Shown in pieces: positions 11,501 through 23,543 of a DNA stretch of 64,000 nucleotides (position 1 is the stretch's first letter; the number at the start of each line of letters is the position of its first letter). The DNA lies in NCBI GenBank assembly GCA_019188255.1, contig JAETXT010000005.1, positions 558,001 through 622,000 on the forward strand. The letters run 5' to 3'. This stretch comes from Verticillium longisporum. Lineage: Eukaryota > Ascomycota > Sordariomycetes > Glomerellales > Plectosphaerellaceae. The notes beneath the pieces are model-generated. The model had not been told where the DNA came from, did not search any database, and worked only from the letters and a program-made list of their open reading frames with translations. The translations under genes and the position numbers were made by a program.

Positions 11501-14500
11501 TCTTCTCCTAATTACTATATCTCTAAACTATTAATCTTAATTTCTTATATAGGGCTTAAGGGAAGCCTTTTACCTCTCTTATAAGCTAGTATCTAAAGAT
11601 CTTAATACTAAGAAACGCGGATCTCCTAATTAATATAATTACTCTAGCTACTAGGAGTAAATCGATTTCTTCCTAATTAGATTATTTAAATAGCTTCCTA
11701 AGGATCGTTATTCTACTTTTATTATATAGTTAAATAGCTAGGTTATACCCCTATTATTCCCTTTTAATAATAAATTAGCGCTCGATCTATAAAATCCTAA
11801 TTATATTACTCTTATAATCTATAAAAGCCGCATATAATAGATTTATAGTATTTATTAACTTCCTAGGTCTCCTATATTATTATAATAGAATTAGCTCTAA
11901 ATATTTAAATAGTTCTAGGGTCTTTAGAGTTCGAATTACTATTATCTCCCTAGCCTATTAATCTAGTAATCTATTATATAGCTTAATATATATTCCTCTA
12001 AACTCTATTAGGCTATTAACTATTTCGATTATAACTACTATATTAGAAACTAATATAACCTTATAGGGACTAGTCTATTTCTCCTATTCTTAGAATATAA
12101 GAACGTTACTTCCTAGCTCTAGCGATCTTAGTAATAATTATTTAATATCTAGTCTATTATAGGTATTAAGAGTATTATTAACTTTCCGCTTAACGACTAT
12201 TCGCTAAAGCTCCATTATTACTTTATTAACTACTTTAGTATACTATATTTAGGTTATAATAAGCGCTAAGTTAGCGGTAATCCTAGGTATCGCCCTAAAT
12301 ATAAGTAATATAAGTATTAATCTATTAAGCTTAATAATATCGTTTATTACCTTTATAGCTCCTTAAAGTAGCGATTCTAGGCTTATATTGCGAAACTCTA
12401 CCTTTAAGATCTTATATACTCTATATATCGGCTTATAATAGCTCTTAACCTTCTTAATTAACTAATAGGCCTCTATAGGGATCTAATAATAAGTTATACT
12501 TAGGAGGTATACCTCTACCCTAAATTCTATAGAAGTAAAGTTTATTCTAATATTAATAATTATAATATTTAGAGGCCTAAGGTATATATCTAATTAGTAC
12601 CTCTTAAGAGCTTCCTATATTATATAAGCTATAAAATTAAGAATAAAAGTTATAAATTAGAATCCTATATTTATATCGATTATATAAAGAATAGGCTTTC
12701 TATTTAAATATATAATATCGATTAAAATCTTATAATTAAAGTCGATATCTAATCTTAGAGTAAACTTAAAGTATTATAGAGACTTCCCTTTAATCTAATA
12801 ATAATAATAGAAGCGGTTTATTAGCTCTAGAGCGTCCTAATTTACTTCTTAGTCTATTCTCTAAAATAGGTTCTATAGCTTCTCTATAAATAAATAATTA
12901 AATTATTTATAAATATATTAAAGCTCTATTTCTATTAGAAATACTATTCTATTACTCTCTATCCCTATTATATATATAATCCTAGAGCTAATATAGATCT
13001 TTATATCTAGGAAGAACTATAAATAGCTCTATTTACGAAAAATAAGCGTATATTTTTAGATCTCCCTAATACGCTTTACTAGCTTATTATATATATTATC
13101 TAAATAGATTCCGAGATTATCTATATCCTTAATATAAAGTAGGAATAAAGTATTTATTAGGACGATATAGAATATAATTCTCCTAATTAATATTAGAATA
13201 ATAATCTCCTCTATTATAGAAATAGGATTTCCTATTTTAAATCTTATTCTAGCCCTTATTCCCTATTTATTAATTATTAAGCTTAATATTAAAGCTATTA
13301 AGGCCCTTATTTATAAAGCTCCTATTATAGAAACTAATATTATACCTATATTAGGGATAATACTATACTATATAGAAATACTATTAATCTAATATTAAAT
13401 AAAGAGCTATTCTATTAAAGTTATTATTTTAGCCTTCGAACTATTCCCCCTAATTCTATATTAGAATAACTTATTTACTAGGAAGTATATAATATAGGCA
13501 TTTATTAATTTATTCTTAGGATTAGACTTAAAAATATTATCTACTCTTAGCTTATCGGAAATAGGATTATCTAATTCCGAGCTCTTAATAGGTTCTATTA
13601 TTATTAAAAACTAATAATATCCCTTCTATTAATCCCTATATACTTCCTATATATATTTCTATTACTCTTTCGAATATTATTATTCCTTAAGAGAATACTT
13701 TATCGATCTATAATCTAGTTTAGAATATATCTAGTATTTACGAATTCTAAATAGCTAACGATTATTAATTCTATATACCGACTATTCTCTATAATCTCCC
13801 CTTCTATTAGCCTAATAATATCCGCTCCTATAATATCTATTAATATAGAAGTACTTAAGTATTCTAGTATTCTCCTCTACCTTTAATATACTCTTAAGCT
13901 ATATAAATAATATATTAAAAGATCGCTCTAGCTTTATTAATATAATCTTTAGCTCTAGGACGCCTTAAACCGCCCTTAGAGTATTTATATAGAGATAAAT
14001 CTCTTCCTTAAATATATAGTTAAATACTCTCTAATACTATTAAAGCCTATCTAGAAGGATCTAGAGAACTTCTATTTATAGCTTTCCTATATTATTAGCT
14101 TCTATTATTATAGAATAGAATATTATTAAGCTCTAATCTATATAATATTATATTCTATTAATCTCTAAATCGAATTATTATTTAATTATTAAGTATATTT
14201 AATAGAGTCCTATATTCTAGTTTATATATTCTAAGAAGAAAGTTTATATATACCCTAAAAGTATATTTAGGAAGAATATATAGAGCTATATATAATAGAT
14301 TTATAATAATTCGTAAATATCTATAAAGATATATATTTTATTATTAAGGATATCGTATATCTCCCTAAAGTAATTACTCTTCTTATTCTAAAGTAATATA
14401 AATTACTTAATTATAATTCTATCAATTAATAAATTTACTAATTTATATAATAATAGAATATAGTACTAAATTAATAGGTTCTAGGTAATATTTAGGGGTA

Positions 14501-17493
14501 GAGTTTTATTTCTTTATAATTAAAGTATAATCTCTTATTAATTAGATTATTTATTCTATTAATTAAATAACCTTAGAATTAGGGGCTATTAGGGATCTAT
14601 CCTCCCTATTTATAGTTTTCGGATTTAAGATAGCTAAATATTCTTTATAGATTACTATTTATCGTCCTATTAGTTTTACTATTCTTCTACTCTTTAGAGT
14701 ACTAAATCCTAATTAATAATAATTGATTCTATTATATTAAGTATCTCTTCCTATAAAAGTATTAAGATTAATCTCTTTAATATCTTAGTATTTACTATTC
14801 CTAGAAGAGGGATCCTATACTTTATTAGATATACTTTTAGTATTTAAATAATTATTATATTATAGGAGTTAAAATCCTCTTTAATTTAGCCCTAGAAGTC
14901 TTCGATAAATACTTCTAGGAGGTAAACTCCTTTTATAATCCTATATATATTTATTATTTTAAAGATCTAGGCGCTCTTAAGATCTATAGATACTGAATCT
15001 AATAATCTAGGGAATTATAATTCTATTCTATTAATAATAAAGTTAATATCGAGACCCTTCTTAACTTTCTATATTAAGTATAAATATATTAAGTTCTTCT
15101 AGAATACCGTTAAACTCCTATTATATCTTTTTAACGTTCTCTAGCTCTATTACGGAGCTATTACTATAATCCGAGGAGCTTATTATCGCTAATTTTATTA
15201 AAGCTCTATTATAGCTAATTAACTATTCTATAGAGCTTCGTTTATCGGGTTTAATAGCTAATAATATAGCTTAAGTAATAATCTTAAGTATAGGAGTCCT
15301 AAGGTACTCGAAGTAGATAGTACTCCTATAGATTACGTAATAGGGGATTTCCCTATTATTAAGCTCTTATAAGAGTCCTAAAGTACTTAAAGTAAACGGT
15401 ACTCTTATAATTACTTATAAAATATAACCGATAAGCTTATATATAGCGAATTTACTATCTATAGGATCGATCCTAACTTCTCTAGCTCTAGCTATTCTAT
15501 ACTACGTTAAATATAATACTAATTAATATTAAGAGGGCTTTACTATTTATATAAACCCTAATTCATTACTTTAACTATACCTAAGAGCTCTAAATTAGTA
15601 GGGTAAGTAATATAAGGGTTATAATTATTAATAATTCTATCTCTCTAAATTACTACTACCTATATAAATTAGATATACCTATCTAATTTACCGATTACGT
15701 AAGCTATAAATTACGTACTCCTAAGAGCTATGAATCCTAGCCCTAGTAATTACTATATTAGTAAATCCTATATAGTAATTACCGACCTAGGTAATCCCCT
15801 AATATTAGTTTAATATCTAGATTAGAAATAGAATCTTTATCCTAGAATATATCTAGAGAGGAAACTAGGATAGGCTCTTTAAGATAGGCTATAAGTATAA
15901 AGTAAGCCTTAATATTCTTAGAAGAAAGAAAGGCCCTCTATAGAGAGTAGATATAGCGATTAAAACTCTATATATATTTAAGGTTAATAGTTACTAGGAT
16001 AATATAGAATATATCCTTTATAAGAGCTATTAAGCTTAGATAAGAATCCTATTAATAATACTAGAAAGTAGATATAAATTCGCTATATTATAGTTTTAAT
16101 AGAATTAATAGATTATTATAAAGTAGATATATTAATAAGAATAAGATATAATAAAATAATTTATATAAGCTAAGGAATTCTTAGATTCTTCTTTCTATAT
16201 AATCTTCTATAGATCCGATAACTTAATACTCCTATTATATATTTAGCTTAATTTAATATAGGATATATAAAAGCTATACCTTTATTAAGCTTATATTATT
16301 AAGGATATATATAATATTATTTAATTAGGATATATTTATAATCTACTTATATTCGAGGCGCCTATTAAAATCGGCCTTAAGCTCTAAATAATATAGATAA
16401 TAGAGATCTCTAAGATACTTAATAGCCTAAAGTTAGAAATCTCTATTAAGGTAGCTAGAATCTATATTAAAAAACTTATTCTATTATTAGAATCGCTAAT
16501 TATTATAAGAAGGTAGTAGAGGGGATAGTAGAATAATTATAGTAAATAAGTTAATATTCCTATTAATCTATATTAATAAGATATATTTATTTAGTTTCTC
16601 TTTTATAGCCTAGACTCCTTTATAGAGAGGCTCTACTTAGGGCTTACTTTAATTTAAGAGCCTCTCGACCCTAGAAAGATAACGATTAAGAATTAAATAA
16701 GGTTTAATAAGATTCTAAGATACCTTAATTTCTTATAAACTAAGTTTATAAATTAAGTATATAAAAGGCTTTATAATATTAATTATAAAGCTAATCTAGT
16801 ATTAGGATTCTATATTTAATTATAGGAAGGGGTCGAGTTCGTAGTCCTAGGTAATATATTAATTAATTACCTCTTTAAGTTTCTAAGCTTACTTAAGTAT
16901 ATAGTATATAGAGCTCTAATAGGTTTTAACGTCTTAAATTAAATTAAAAGGCTTAGGATAGCTAAGCTCCTTTTAAATATATAGAAAGAATAGAGATCTC
17001 TTTATATTACGATTAATATAAATCGATAATAAATAAATCTATATAGGTTAATAGAGGTAATTATTATATTAATTATTATATATAGTTTAGATAGTATTTC
17101 GTATTATCGGGGATAAAGGTATTTAAGTCTCTTTCTTTACCCTTTTATATCTAGCGGAGGGTTCCTTAACCCCTATCTTAAATAGAAGATCCTATAAGTA
17201 GAGCTAGATAATATATAAAATATATCGAATAGTCCAGACCTTATACTAGATAAAGGCTAGTAGAAGTATTATATTTAATTTATAGAGTCTTTTATTAAGT
17301 AATAGTTTAACCTTTTCTCTTAATATAAACGATCTATTATCGTTTATAATACTATAGATCTATATTATTATATTATTATTAATAAAAGTATCTATAATAA
17401 GGATATTTATAGTATCTCTAGAATATTAGCTATCTATATCGATAATATCGAGAATAAGATAGTGCCTTTAAAAGGTATTATCGACTTAATATA
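8596..17493. other. 8.9-kb RIP-saturated AT-rich DNA
   Basis: No open reading frame of note on either strand. Dinucleotides CA and TG are almost absent while TA is very frequent and CG persists, which is the signature of CpA-directed RIP run close to saturation. The only parts that can be assigned are the mutated LTR at 15527-15815 and a degenerate direct repeat of about 45 bases at roughly 15295-15415. The rest is probably mutated retrotransposon and outer-element DNA, but no domain can be read. Confidence 0.75.
15527..15815 (-). repeat. RIP-mutated LTR of the solo-LTR family
   Basis: Read on the minus strand this 289-base stretch aligns end to end with the intact LTR at 5978-6264. Landmarks on the plus strand are agagggctttactatttata at its start, cctatctaatttaccgatta in the middle and the end aatattagtttaata. 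By eye nearly all differences from the intact copy are C-to-T or G-to-A. The five bases outside each end do not match, so it is likely one LTR of a longer mutated element rather than a solo LTR. Confidence 0.85.
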
Positions 17494-17600
17494 ACGTAAT
17501 CCACAAGCGAGTGGTTCACCCATGCGAGTGGTTCACTTCACCCCGACCCGACAAACATTCCGAGGAAAACCTCAACCCAAACGCCGTAAATCAATTAAAA

Positions 17601-18110
17601 TCACTCCTCCTCGTCTTTTGCAGACGATGAGATAGCTACCTGACAAGTTCTCGCGTTGTGGCCGGTCTTCCCGCATACGCTACAGCATCGTTTCTTCGGC
17701 TGGGACCACGACGCGGGACCCGGGTTCTGCAGCGTTTCCTCTTTTATCTGGATATCTACTTCCTTCTGAGCAATCTTGTCCTGTCCCTCGCCTACAGCCA
17801 TGCTTCCTCCTTCCCGGAGACGTAGCTTTTTGGCCCTCCGGCGTCGGCTTAGTGTAGCATTTTCCTCTCGAAGGATCATAACCTCTGACTTCAAAAGAGC
17901 GATCTGGTGCATAACACCCCGCGTCCCCTTCGCAAGATAGTCAACAGCATCTAAAATTGACGTTGGGGAGCTTCCCTGGTGGCGTGAGATTCGCCCTTTG
18001 ATGAAGTCAGTCTGGGAACCTGCCTCGAGCAGGTTAGTGGGCGTCTTAGAGACCCAAGAATCACGCTCCCCGTGGGACGTCCCCGGAGGCGTCGTCGTCC
18101 TCAACCTCAC
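17601..18110 (-). CDS. Transposase C-terminal part, intact frame (copy 2)
   Basis: An open frame of 169 codons overlapping the end of the main transposase frame by four bases. It reads from the family-typical region after the break through a coiled coil (LLKSEVMILREENATLSRRR) to the zinc knuckle CSVCGKTGHNARTC and an acidic tail ending KDEEE. The first codon is GTG, so it is unlikely to be translated alone. It would be made only by a frameshift, or it is the separated C terminus of a dead transposase. Confidence 0.7.
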   Translation of the reverse strand: MRLRTTTPPGTSHGERDSWVSKTPTNLLEAGSQTDFIKGRISRHQGSSPTSILDAVDYLAKGTRGVMHQIALLKSEVMILREENATLSRRRRAKKLRLREGGSMAVGEGQDKIAQKEVDIQIKEETLQNPGPASWSQPKKRCCSVCGKTGHNARTCQVAISSSAKDEEE

Positions 18111-19255
18111 ATCCAGCTTTGACAGGACTGTTTCCGGGTTATGGGGGACAAGCCCCGCTCCTCGAAAGCCTCCCTGGATGTTTTTTCTGTCATTGCTTGC
18201 TGAAATGCAGCCGAAAACGCCGGGAAGAAGTCCTCTTTGCTGATGTGCGTTGTACCCGCCCTCATCCTATCCTCGATTTGCCGACCGTATGCTTTCTTTA
18301 GTGGGCCAAAACACCCAACATCGAGAGGCTGGAGTAGATGTGACGAATGAGGAGGCATACAGAGTGTGATGATGTTGTTCTCCTTGCAGTAGAGTTCGAA
18401 GTCGACCGAGTGGTGACTTTCGTGGCCATCCAGGATCAGTAGGCGATAACCGCCCGAAGTACGGGACTTTGTATGCCTGTCAAAATGCCGAATCCATTCC
18501 AGACCAATATCATTCGTCGTCCAGCCGTTTGGAGATGTTGCGATTCTCCAGTCGCGAGAAATCGCGTCGTCCTGGTACCAGCTCGAGAGGTGGTACTTGC
18601 CCGAAACCACGATGAACGGCGGGACGGAGAAACCCAACGCGCCAACGCCCTGGATCACCGTAACCCATTCCCGGTTGCCTGGCTGCCTCATCTTCACATT
18701 GGACCGTCTTTCCGAACTGGTCACGACCATTCCGTTGGCGATAACGCCCATCTGGAAGCCGGTCTCGTCAAAGTTGTACATGTCAGCCTCTTGGATGCCG
18801 TACTTGGCGATCATGTTATGCACGAGGCGGAACCACGCGTTTATCGCGTCCGGATCTTCGCATTGGGCCCTCTTGTAGTCGTACTTGCGAAAGAAACGCG
18901 TCCGGAGCTCTGGTTGCCGTTTGACGAAGTTTGCGGCCCAGTTCTTCCCGACGCGTGGCGCGTCACGGTCGGCAAGCAGGCGATTCGCCATATCTCCGAC
19001 CTCACCCAACCGGGGAGGGTAAGATCGCGCATCTAGGTCAAGGATATATTCGACAATAGTTTTCTCTTCTAGTACTGTTAATTTGGCAGAATTGGGCGGG
19101 CTTTCGCGTCGGGAGGGTTTGCCCTTCTGGCGTCGGAGGAGCGTCGTTAAGGGGACGGTGTAGATCCTCGCAGCACTCCGGGCGCTTAGGTTCGGGTCAT
19201 TGTCCATAGCTTGGATAGCAAGGAATAATTGACCTTCTTTTGAAAGAGTCTCCAT
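18107..19255 (-). CDS. Pogo/Fot1-like transposase, main part (copy 2)
   Basis: Identical in protein sequence to the 382-residue reading frame of copy 1: psq helix-turn-helix, CENP-B-like DNA-binding region and the DDE motifs MYNFDETGFQMG, LLILDGHESHH and HLLQPLDVGCFG. It carries the same frame break after EERGLS. The start is the ATG opening METLSKEGQ, 98 bases inside the element end. Confidence 0.9.
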   Translation of the reverse strand: METLSKEGQLFLAIQAMDNDPNLSARSAARIYTVPLTTLLRRQKGKPSRRESPPNSAKLTVLEEKTIVEYILDLDARSYPPRLGEVGDMANRLLADRDAPRVGKNWAANFVKRQPELRTRFFRKYDYKRAQCEDPDAINAWFRLVHNMIAKYGIQEADMYNFDETGFQMGVIANGMVVTSSERRSNVKMRQPGNREWVTVIQGVGALGFSVPPFIVVSGKYHLSSWYQDDAISRDWRIATSPNGWTTNDIGLEWIRHFDRHTKSRTSGGYRLLILDGHESHHSVDFELYCKENNIITLCMPPHSSHLLQPLDVGCFGPLKKAYGRQIEDRMRAGTTHISKEDFFPAFSAAFQQAMTEKTSREAFEERGLSPITRKQSCQSWM

Positions 19256-19353
19256 CGCGGGCGGAGGTGGAATCTGTAGAATTCAGGTGTAGGTCGTGGG
19301 CCCGGGCGAAGTGAACCACTCGCTTGGGTGAACCACTCGCTTGTGGATTACGT

Positions 19354-21867
19354 TATAATAATCCCTAATAAGGAATAGCTAAGCTAAGGTATAGACTAAG
19401 AATCGATAGTAATAGAAATATATTAATTTATTAGGATATAGCTTATACTATATTTAGTAATCTCTTATAATCGATCCTTAAACTATAGATAGAGCGTTTT
19501 CGGGCTTAATAGTTAATAGTTTACGTTTTAAAGCCTATATACTTTAAAGAGGTTATAAAAATCTAGATTAGAGATTATATTAAATAGAAGAGCTATAGAA
19601 GTAATATAATTAATAAATATAAACTTAATATATAAACGTTAAATAGATAATATTATATTCTAATAGTAGTTATTATATAATTATTATATTTAGCTCTATA
19701 TATATATTATTCTTATAATATCTAGGTTTATATTTTTATTATTATTCTAATTAGATCTATTCTAGTAAGCCTTTAAATTAAGGTAATATTAGAGAGCTAA
19801 GGTCCTTATAATAGACCCCTTTAGAAGGTTTAAATGCTTTATAGTAATTAAGTAAGTTTAATAGATAATTTATAGCTCCCCCTTTAATATTATTATATTA
19901 ATATAGAAATATATTTATATTATAGCTTAATAAATGTAAATATTAATAAATAGCTTATAAAGGTCTAAAAGTCTATTATTTTATTAAACCCTATATTAAA
20001 ACTATAGCGATGATTCGAATTAATTATACTATACTTCTTATTTTTCGCTAAAGTAAATATATATATCGATCTAATAATAGCCTAATAAATATATTAATCT
20101 ATATATAACGATTAATATATTAGAGGAGGCTTAATATAATAGGCTCGATAGCGGATCTAGAAGGATATTAGAGACCTAACTTCTAAATATATCGAAGCCT
20201 ATTTTATAACTTAATAAATATTTTTAGATAAAAGTTATTAAATCTTATTAAATAAATATAGAAATAAGTATAGGTTCGGGAGATTATATTCTATTATATA
20301 ATAAAATGCCCCTTTATCCTAGGACCTATCTCCTTAATTTAATACTTTAAATTCTCCTTTTCTATTATTATTTATTCTTTTACTATATTATACTTTTCTA
20401 TTCTAATTACTTCGTTAACGAGATCTCTTATTAATCTAGAAACCGAGGTATTAGAGATTCTTACTCTATCTATCCTATTATTAATCCTTAATAGTACTTT
20501 AGCCTACTTAAATTAAGCTATTAATTAGAGAGATAAAATAGAACTACTCCCTCTCTCTAGGCTAGGGCAATCTCTTCCTAGGTAAAGGTACCTTTAATCG
20601 ATTATCCGGATAGGATTTAGGCTACTACCCTAGCCCTAGATTAAAGATTAATAGAGGAAGCTTCCTTAATATTATCGGATTATTTTAAAATAATTAAAAA
20701 GTTAGTAAATTCTATTTATAAAACGTAGATTAAAGTAATAAAGTAGAAATAAGTCTTAAATAGCTTAATATATATTTATATTATAATTAATAGTTTAATT
20801 AATATAATTATTAAAAGGTTATAATAATCGATTAAATTTCTAATTCCTAAAAATGCATTTATATAGTTTATTTATAAGATTATATAGGATTTTAAAGATA
20901 GGAATAAATTTCGAGTATAATCGATAGCTATTCTTATTTTCTAGGAAGCTATAGAAGCCTAGATAATTATAGTATTTATAGCTATATACTTAAGGGTAAT
21001 ATTTATTAAATATACTATAATAATAAAGTAAAATATTACTCTTATTTAAGAAGTAATATCTATATTTAGCTTATAAATATAATAATCCTATAATAGCTAT
21101 ATACCCTAGCCCTATAGCTATAGCTTAATTTATTCTATTCTTTAAAAATCTATTAATTAATAAACTATATCTATCTAGAGCTTTATATTAAGGGCTATAA
21201 TCTTAGTAATATACTTAATATAATATTAATCTTTAATTATAATAGTTTAATAATTAATATAGATAGCGCCTTTAATATAGGCTATAATAGTTAATATTAT
21301 TATAGATATATTAATAAAGCTAGATAATATACCCTATATTATTATTACGATCTATTACTTAATAGTATCCTAGATCGTATAGAGGGCCTCCTCTCTAAAA
21401 CGTATACTAGCTAAATTAAGCTCGGACTAAGCAATCTCGTAAACTAAGTAATAGAAAGGGGCCTTAGGAATAACTAAGCTAGGGTTCTTCTAATAATAGG
21501 TAATCTCCTACTATTATCTCTCTAGAAACGGTTATTATAAAGCTATTATATTAGAATAAATAATTTATAACGATCTTAGTAGTATATCTAGCCTAGCTTA
21601 ATAGTAATATAAGGGGCTCTTTTTATTATAGGGATATAGCGTATATTAATAGTTTCGCTTCTCGGCTTAGCCGTTACTACTATTTTCTTTAGAGTAGCTC
21701 TATATTTAAGGCTTATACTTTAACTAAGTATAGTCTTATTAGTAGTAGTAGCTCTATAGGCCTTAGTAGTAGGGGCCTTTCTAGTAATTAATTTAGCTAG
21801 ATAATATAATTATTATATAAATTATTATATAAGGATTATTAAATAAAACTTATATAATATATTTATA

Positions 21868-21902
<35 letters not shown>

Positions 21903-22311
21903 TACTATTATTATTATTATTATTATTATTATAATTATTATTAATTTATTAAGGTTTAGTTTAATTATAATTATTAAGTTTATTTATTCTTAAATTCTAA
22001 TCTAAATAGTAATTTAAATATTTAAATAATTTATACTTTATATTCCTTCCTTCTATTATTAAATTACTTTCTAGGAAGGAATATAGATTTATTAGATAGC
22101 ATTCCCTAGACTCTATAATAGCCTATATTATTATATTAATATTATTATATCGTATAACCTAAAATTACCTAAGCCCTATTACCTATTTAGGTTTAGGTTT
22201 TCTTTTAAGTAGCCTATTTAAGCCTAAAACCTATTTAGGTAGTAGAGTAATAGGTTTTAAGCGGGTTTAGGTTTTTACGCTAAGCCTCTAAGTACCTAAT
22301 AGGTTAAAATC
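19354..22311. other. AT-rich RIP-mutated DNA, right part of island
   Basis: Same composition as the middle of the island: almost no CA/TG and no coding frames. Towards the right end (22140-22311) motifs of the type aacctaaa/tttaggt recur, matching the left subterminal region and suggesting that this is the right end of the outer element. Confidence 0.75.
21867..21931. repeat. (ATT)n microsatellite
   Basis: An imperfect ATT run interrupted by two ACT units. It is the counterpart of the (TAA)n tract near the left end of the island. Confidence 0.85.
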
Positions 22312-22331
22312 TTTGGGTATTCCTAAGCCTA
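22312..22331 (-). repeat. Right terminal inverted repeat of island
   Basis: Perfect reverse complement of 5608-5627. Confidence 0.85.
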
Positions 22332-22339
22332 CCTGTAAC
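22332..22339. repeat. Right 8-bp target-site duplication of island
   Basis: CCTGTAAC, against CCTGTGAC on the left. It lies inside the lyase coding region, in the codons for Val-Thr-Gly. Confidence 0.8.
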
Positions 22340-22671
22340 TGTCCATGCCAGGGCATCAAGTACGTCACCATAGCGTCTTCTCTTTCATCCGAACAACTAA
22401 CATCAGGTGTAGAGTATGATCCGCACTCTACTATTGAGACGGGCTCTGGGGCTGTCTTGGAGGCATAAGGGTGCGCCAGCATGGATGTATATGCTGGAGC
22501 CTACGGAGCAGCTGACTGTGATACCTTGGTCCTGATGAGCTCTGCTTGTGCTTCGTCGATGAGGATTCCTGGGTGGACAAAGTTCGCTCGAGGCTGGACG
22601 GAACCAGGGAGACCCATGGCCAAGTGCCAGAGGGCCCATGAGGATAAAACGAGGTAGCGGTGAGGGAGCAT
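22332..22671 (-). pseudogene. Alginate-lyase-family gene, 5' part (split by island)
   Basis: Starts at the ATG at 22671 with a signal-peptide-like N terminus (MLPHRYLVLSSWALWHLAMG) followed by the family-typical NFVHPGILIDEAQAELIRTK, then VECGSYSTPDVSCSDERED. The in-frame TAG at 22501-22503 replaces an expected Trp and fits a RIP-type transition. One base is missing near 22353: a one-frame shift turns the local reading into ALAWTVTG, which joins across the island to TQAYANKAITFMDS on the left side. With 4703-5607 this reconstitutes one gene interrupted at the 8-bp target site. Adjacent to a secreted beta-helix protein, so the locus once held two wall- or polysaccharide-directed secreted proteins. 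Confidence 0.85.
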
Positions 22672-23543
22672 CTTTTCTATCGAGTTCTGCTCTTGGGTTT
22701 GTGGTGTGCCATGACAGGTAGACTGATGGGTTTCGCAAAGACCTTTATGAGCACTCCCAGTTCCAGCATCTTGCTTTCAGGAAACCTTGCTTTGATTCAG
22801 GGGCTACTGTAACTATTTGCCAAGCTTTCAAGGAGAGCTCTAATGTAACCTGAAACGTTTACGACTTGCAACTCACTTTAGCTCTTTAGGGTTATCTTGG
22901 GGCCCGACTAGAACTGGACGAAGCATTCGAGAGCAACCTCTGTAAGCACATTTGGTCACCATGCTGCGGTCGGACATAACTACGTTACATGACCCATCAT
23001 GGTAAGAAATCAGCAGATCAGCACGCCAACTTGACCAGGGCCGGATGATGGTCTCGTGGCGCGCATGGGACATCTATCGTGTGATTGTTATCTTCAGCTG
23101 TTCTCGAGTAACATGCTGTTTTGTGGCTTGGGATCGCCGTAACTGTGGCCGAGAGCAGCCTTATCATGCTCCCACTTACTCCGCACTTTGAACGCCTCGG
23201 TCCACCTTTTGGTGCGAAGTGACGCCTGGGCAGATATTTTGACATTGCGGGACCGGCCGTTCGTCCGACTCCGAACACCGGCTGGAAGTATTCACCCACG
23301 ATATGGTCGAATTGCCAGGAGCCCGATTATCGCACGGATGTTACATGGAGTTACGTATTGATGGAGAGATGTAACCTCGCTACGGCGATTCGATGCAACA
23401 ATGCGAGGTCGAGTTGCCCTCCATCATGAGCAAAGATTGGTTAGAATTCGTGTACACAAATAGTTGTAGGCATCGAAGCTGATGGCAATGATGATTCCTC
23501 ACCAGCCTCAGCATTCCCAGCAACCACAGCTGCCACGCTCATC
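22672..23543. other. Divergent intergenic region
   Basis: Lies between the 5' end of the broken lyase gene and the beta-helix gene. Short open frames on the minus strand have no recognisable features. It probably contains both promoters; no element could be named with confidence. Confidence 0.55.

Larger units (their letters stand above)
17494..19353 (-). mobile_element. Pogo/Fot1-type transposon, copy 2
   Basis: An 1860-bp element, inverted relative to copy 1, with the same 46-bp terminal repeats and flanking TA duplications (17492-17493 and 19354-19355). The predicted 382-residue proteins of the two copies are identical; the one difference found is a run of five A instead of four in the C-terminal coding part. 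Like copy 1 it shows no RIP damage although both lie in RIP-mutated DNA. Confidence 0.95.
5608..22331. mobile_element. 16.7-kb AT-rich island, hAT-like outer element with nested insertions
   Basis: The block starts with TAGGCTTAGGAATACCCAAA and ends with its exact reverse complement (20-bp terminal inverted repeats), flanked by an 8-bp target duplication. That duplication length is characteristic of hAT transposons. Most of the interior is extremely AT-rich with almost no CA or TG dinucleotides and no open frames, as expected after near-saturating RIP. Subterminal copies of cctaaa/tttagg motifs are frequent near both ends, another hAT-like trait. No transposase could be read, so hAT is inferred from the ends only. 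Nested inside are a solo LTR, a mutated LTR and two intact pogo-type transposons. The insertion destroys an alginate-lyase-family gene. Confidence 0.75.

Noticed and set aside
18473..19036. 187-codon frame antisense to the transposase (also 7054-7617 in copy 1)
   Set aside because: Complement of the DDE and DNA-binding coding region; no independent features.
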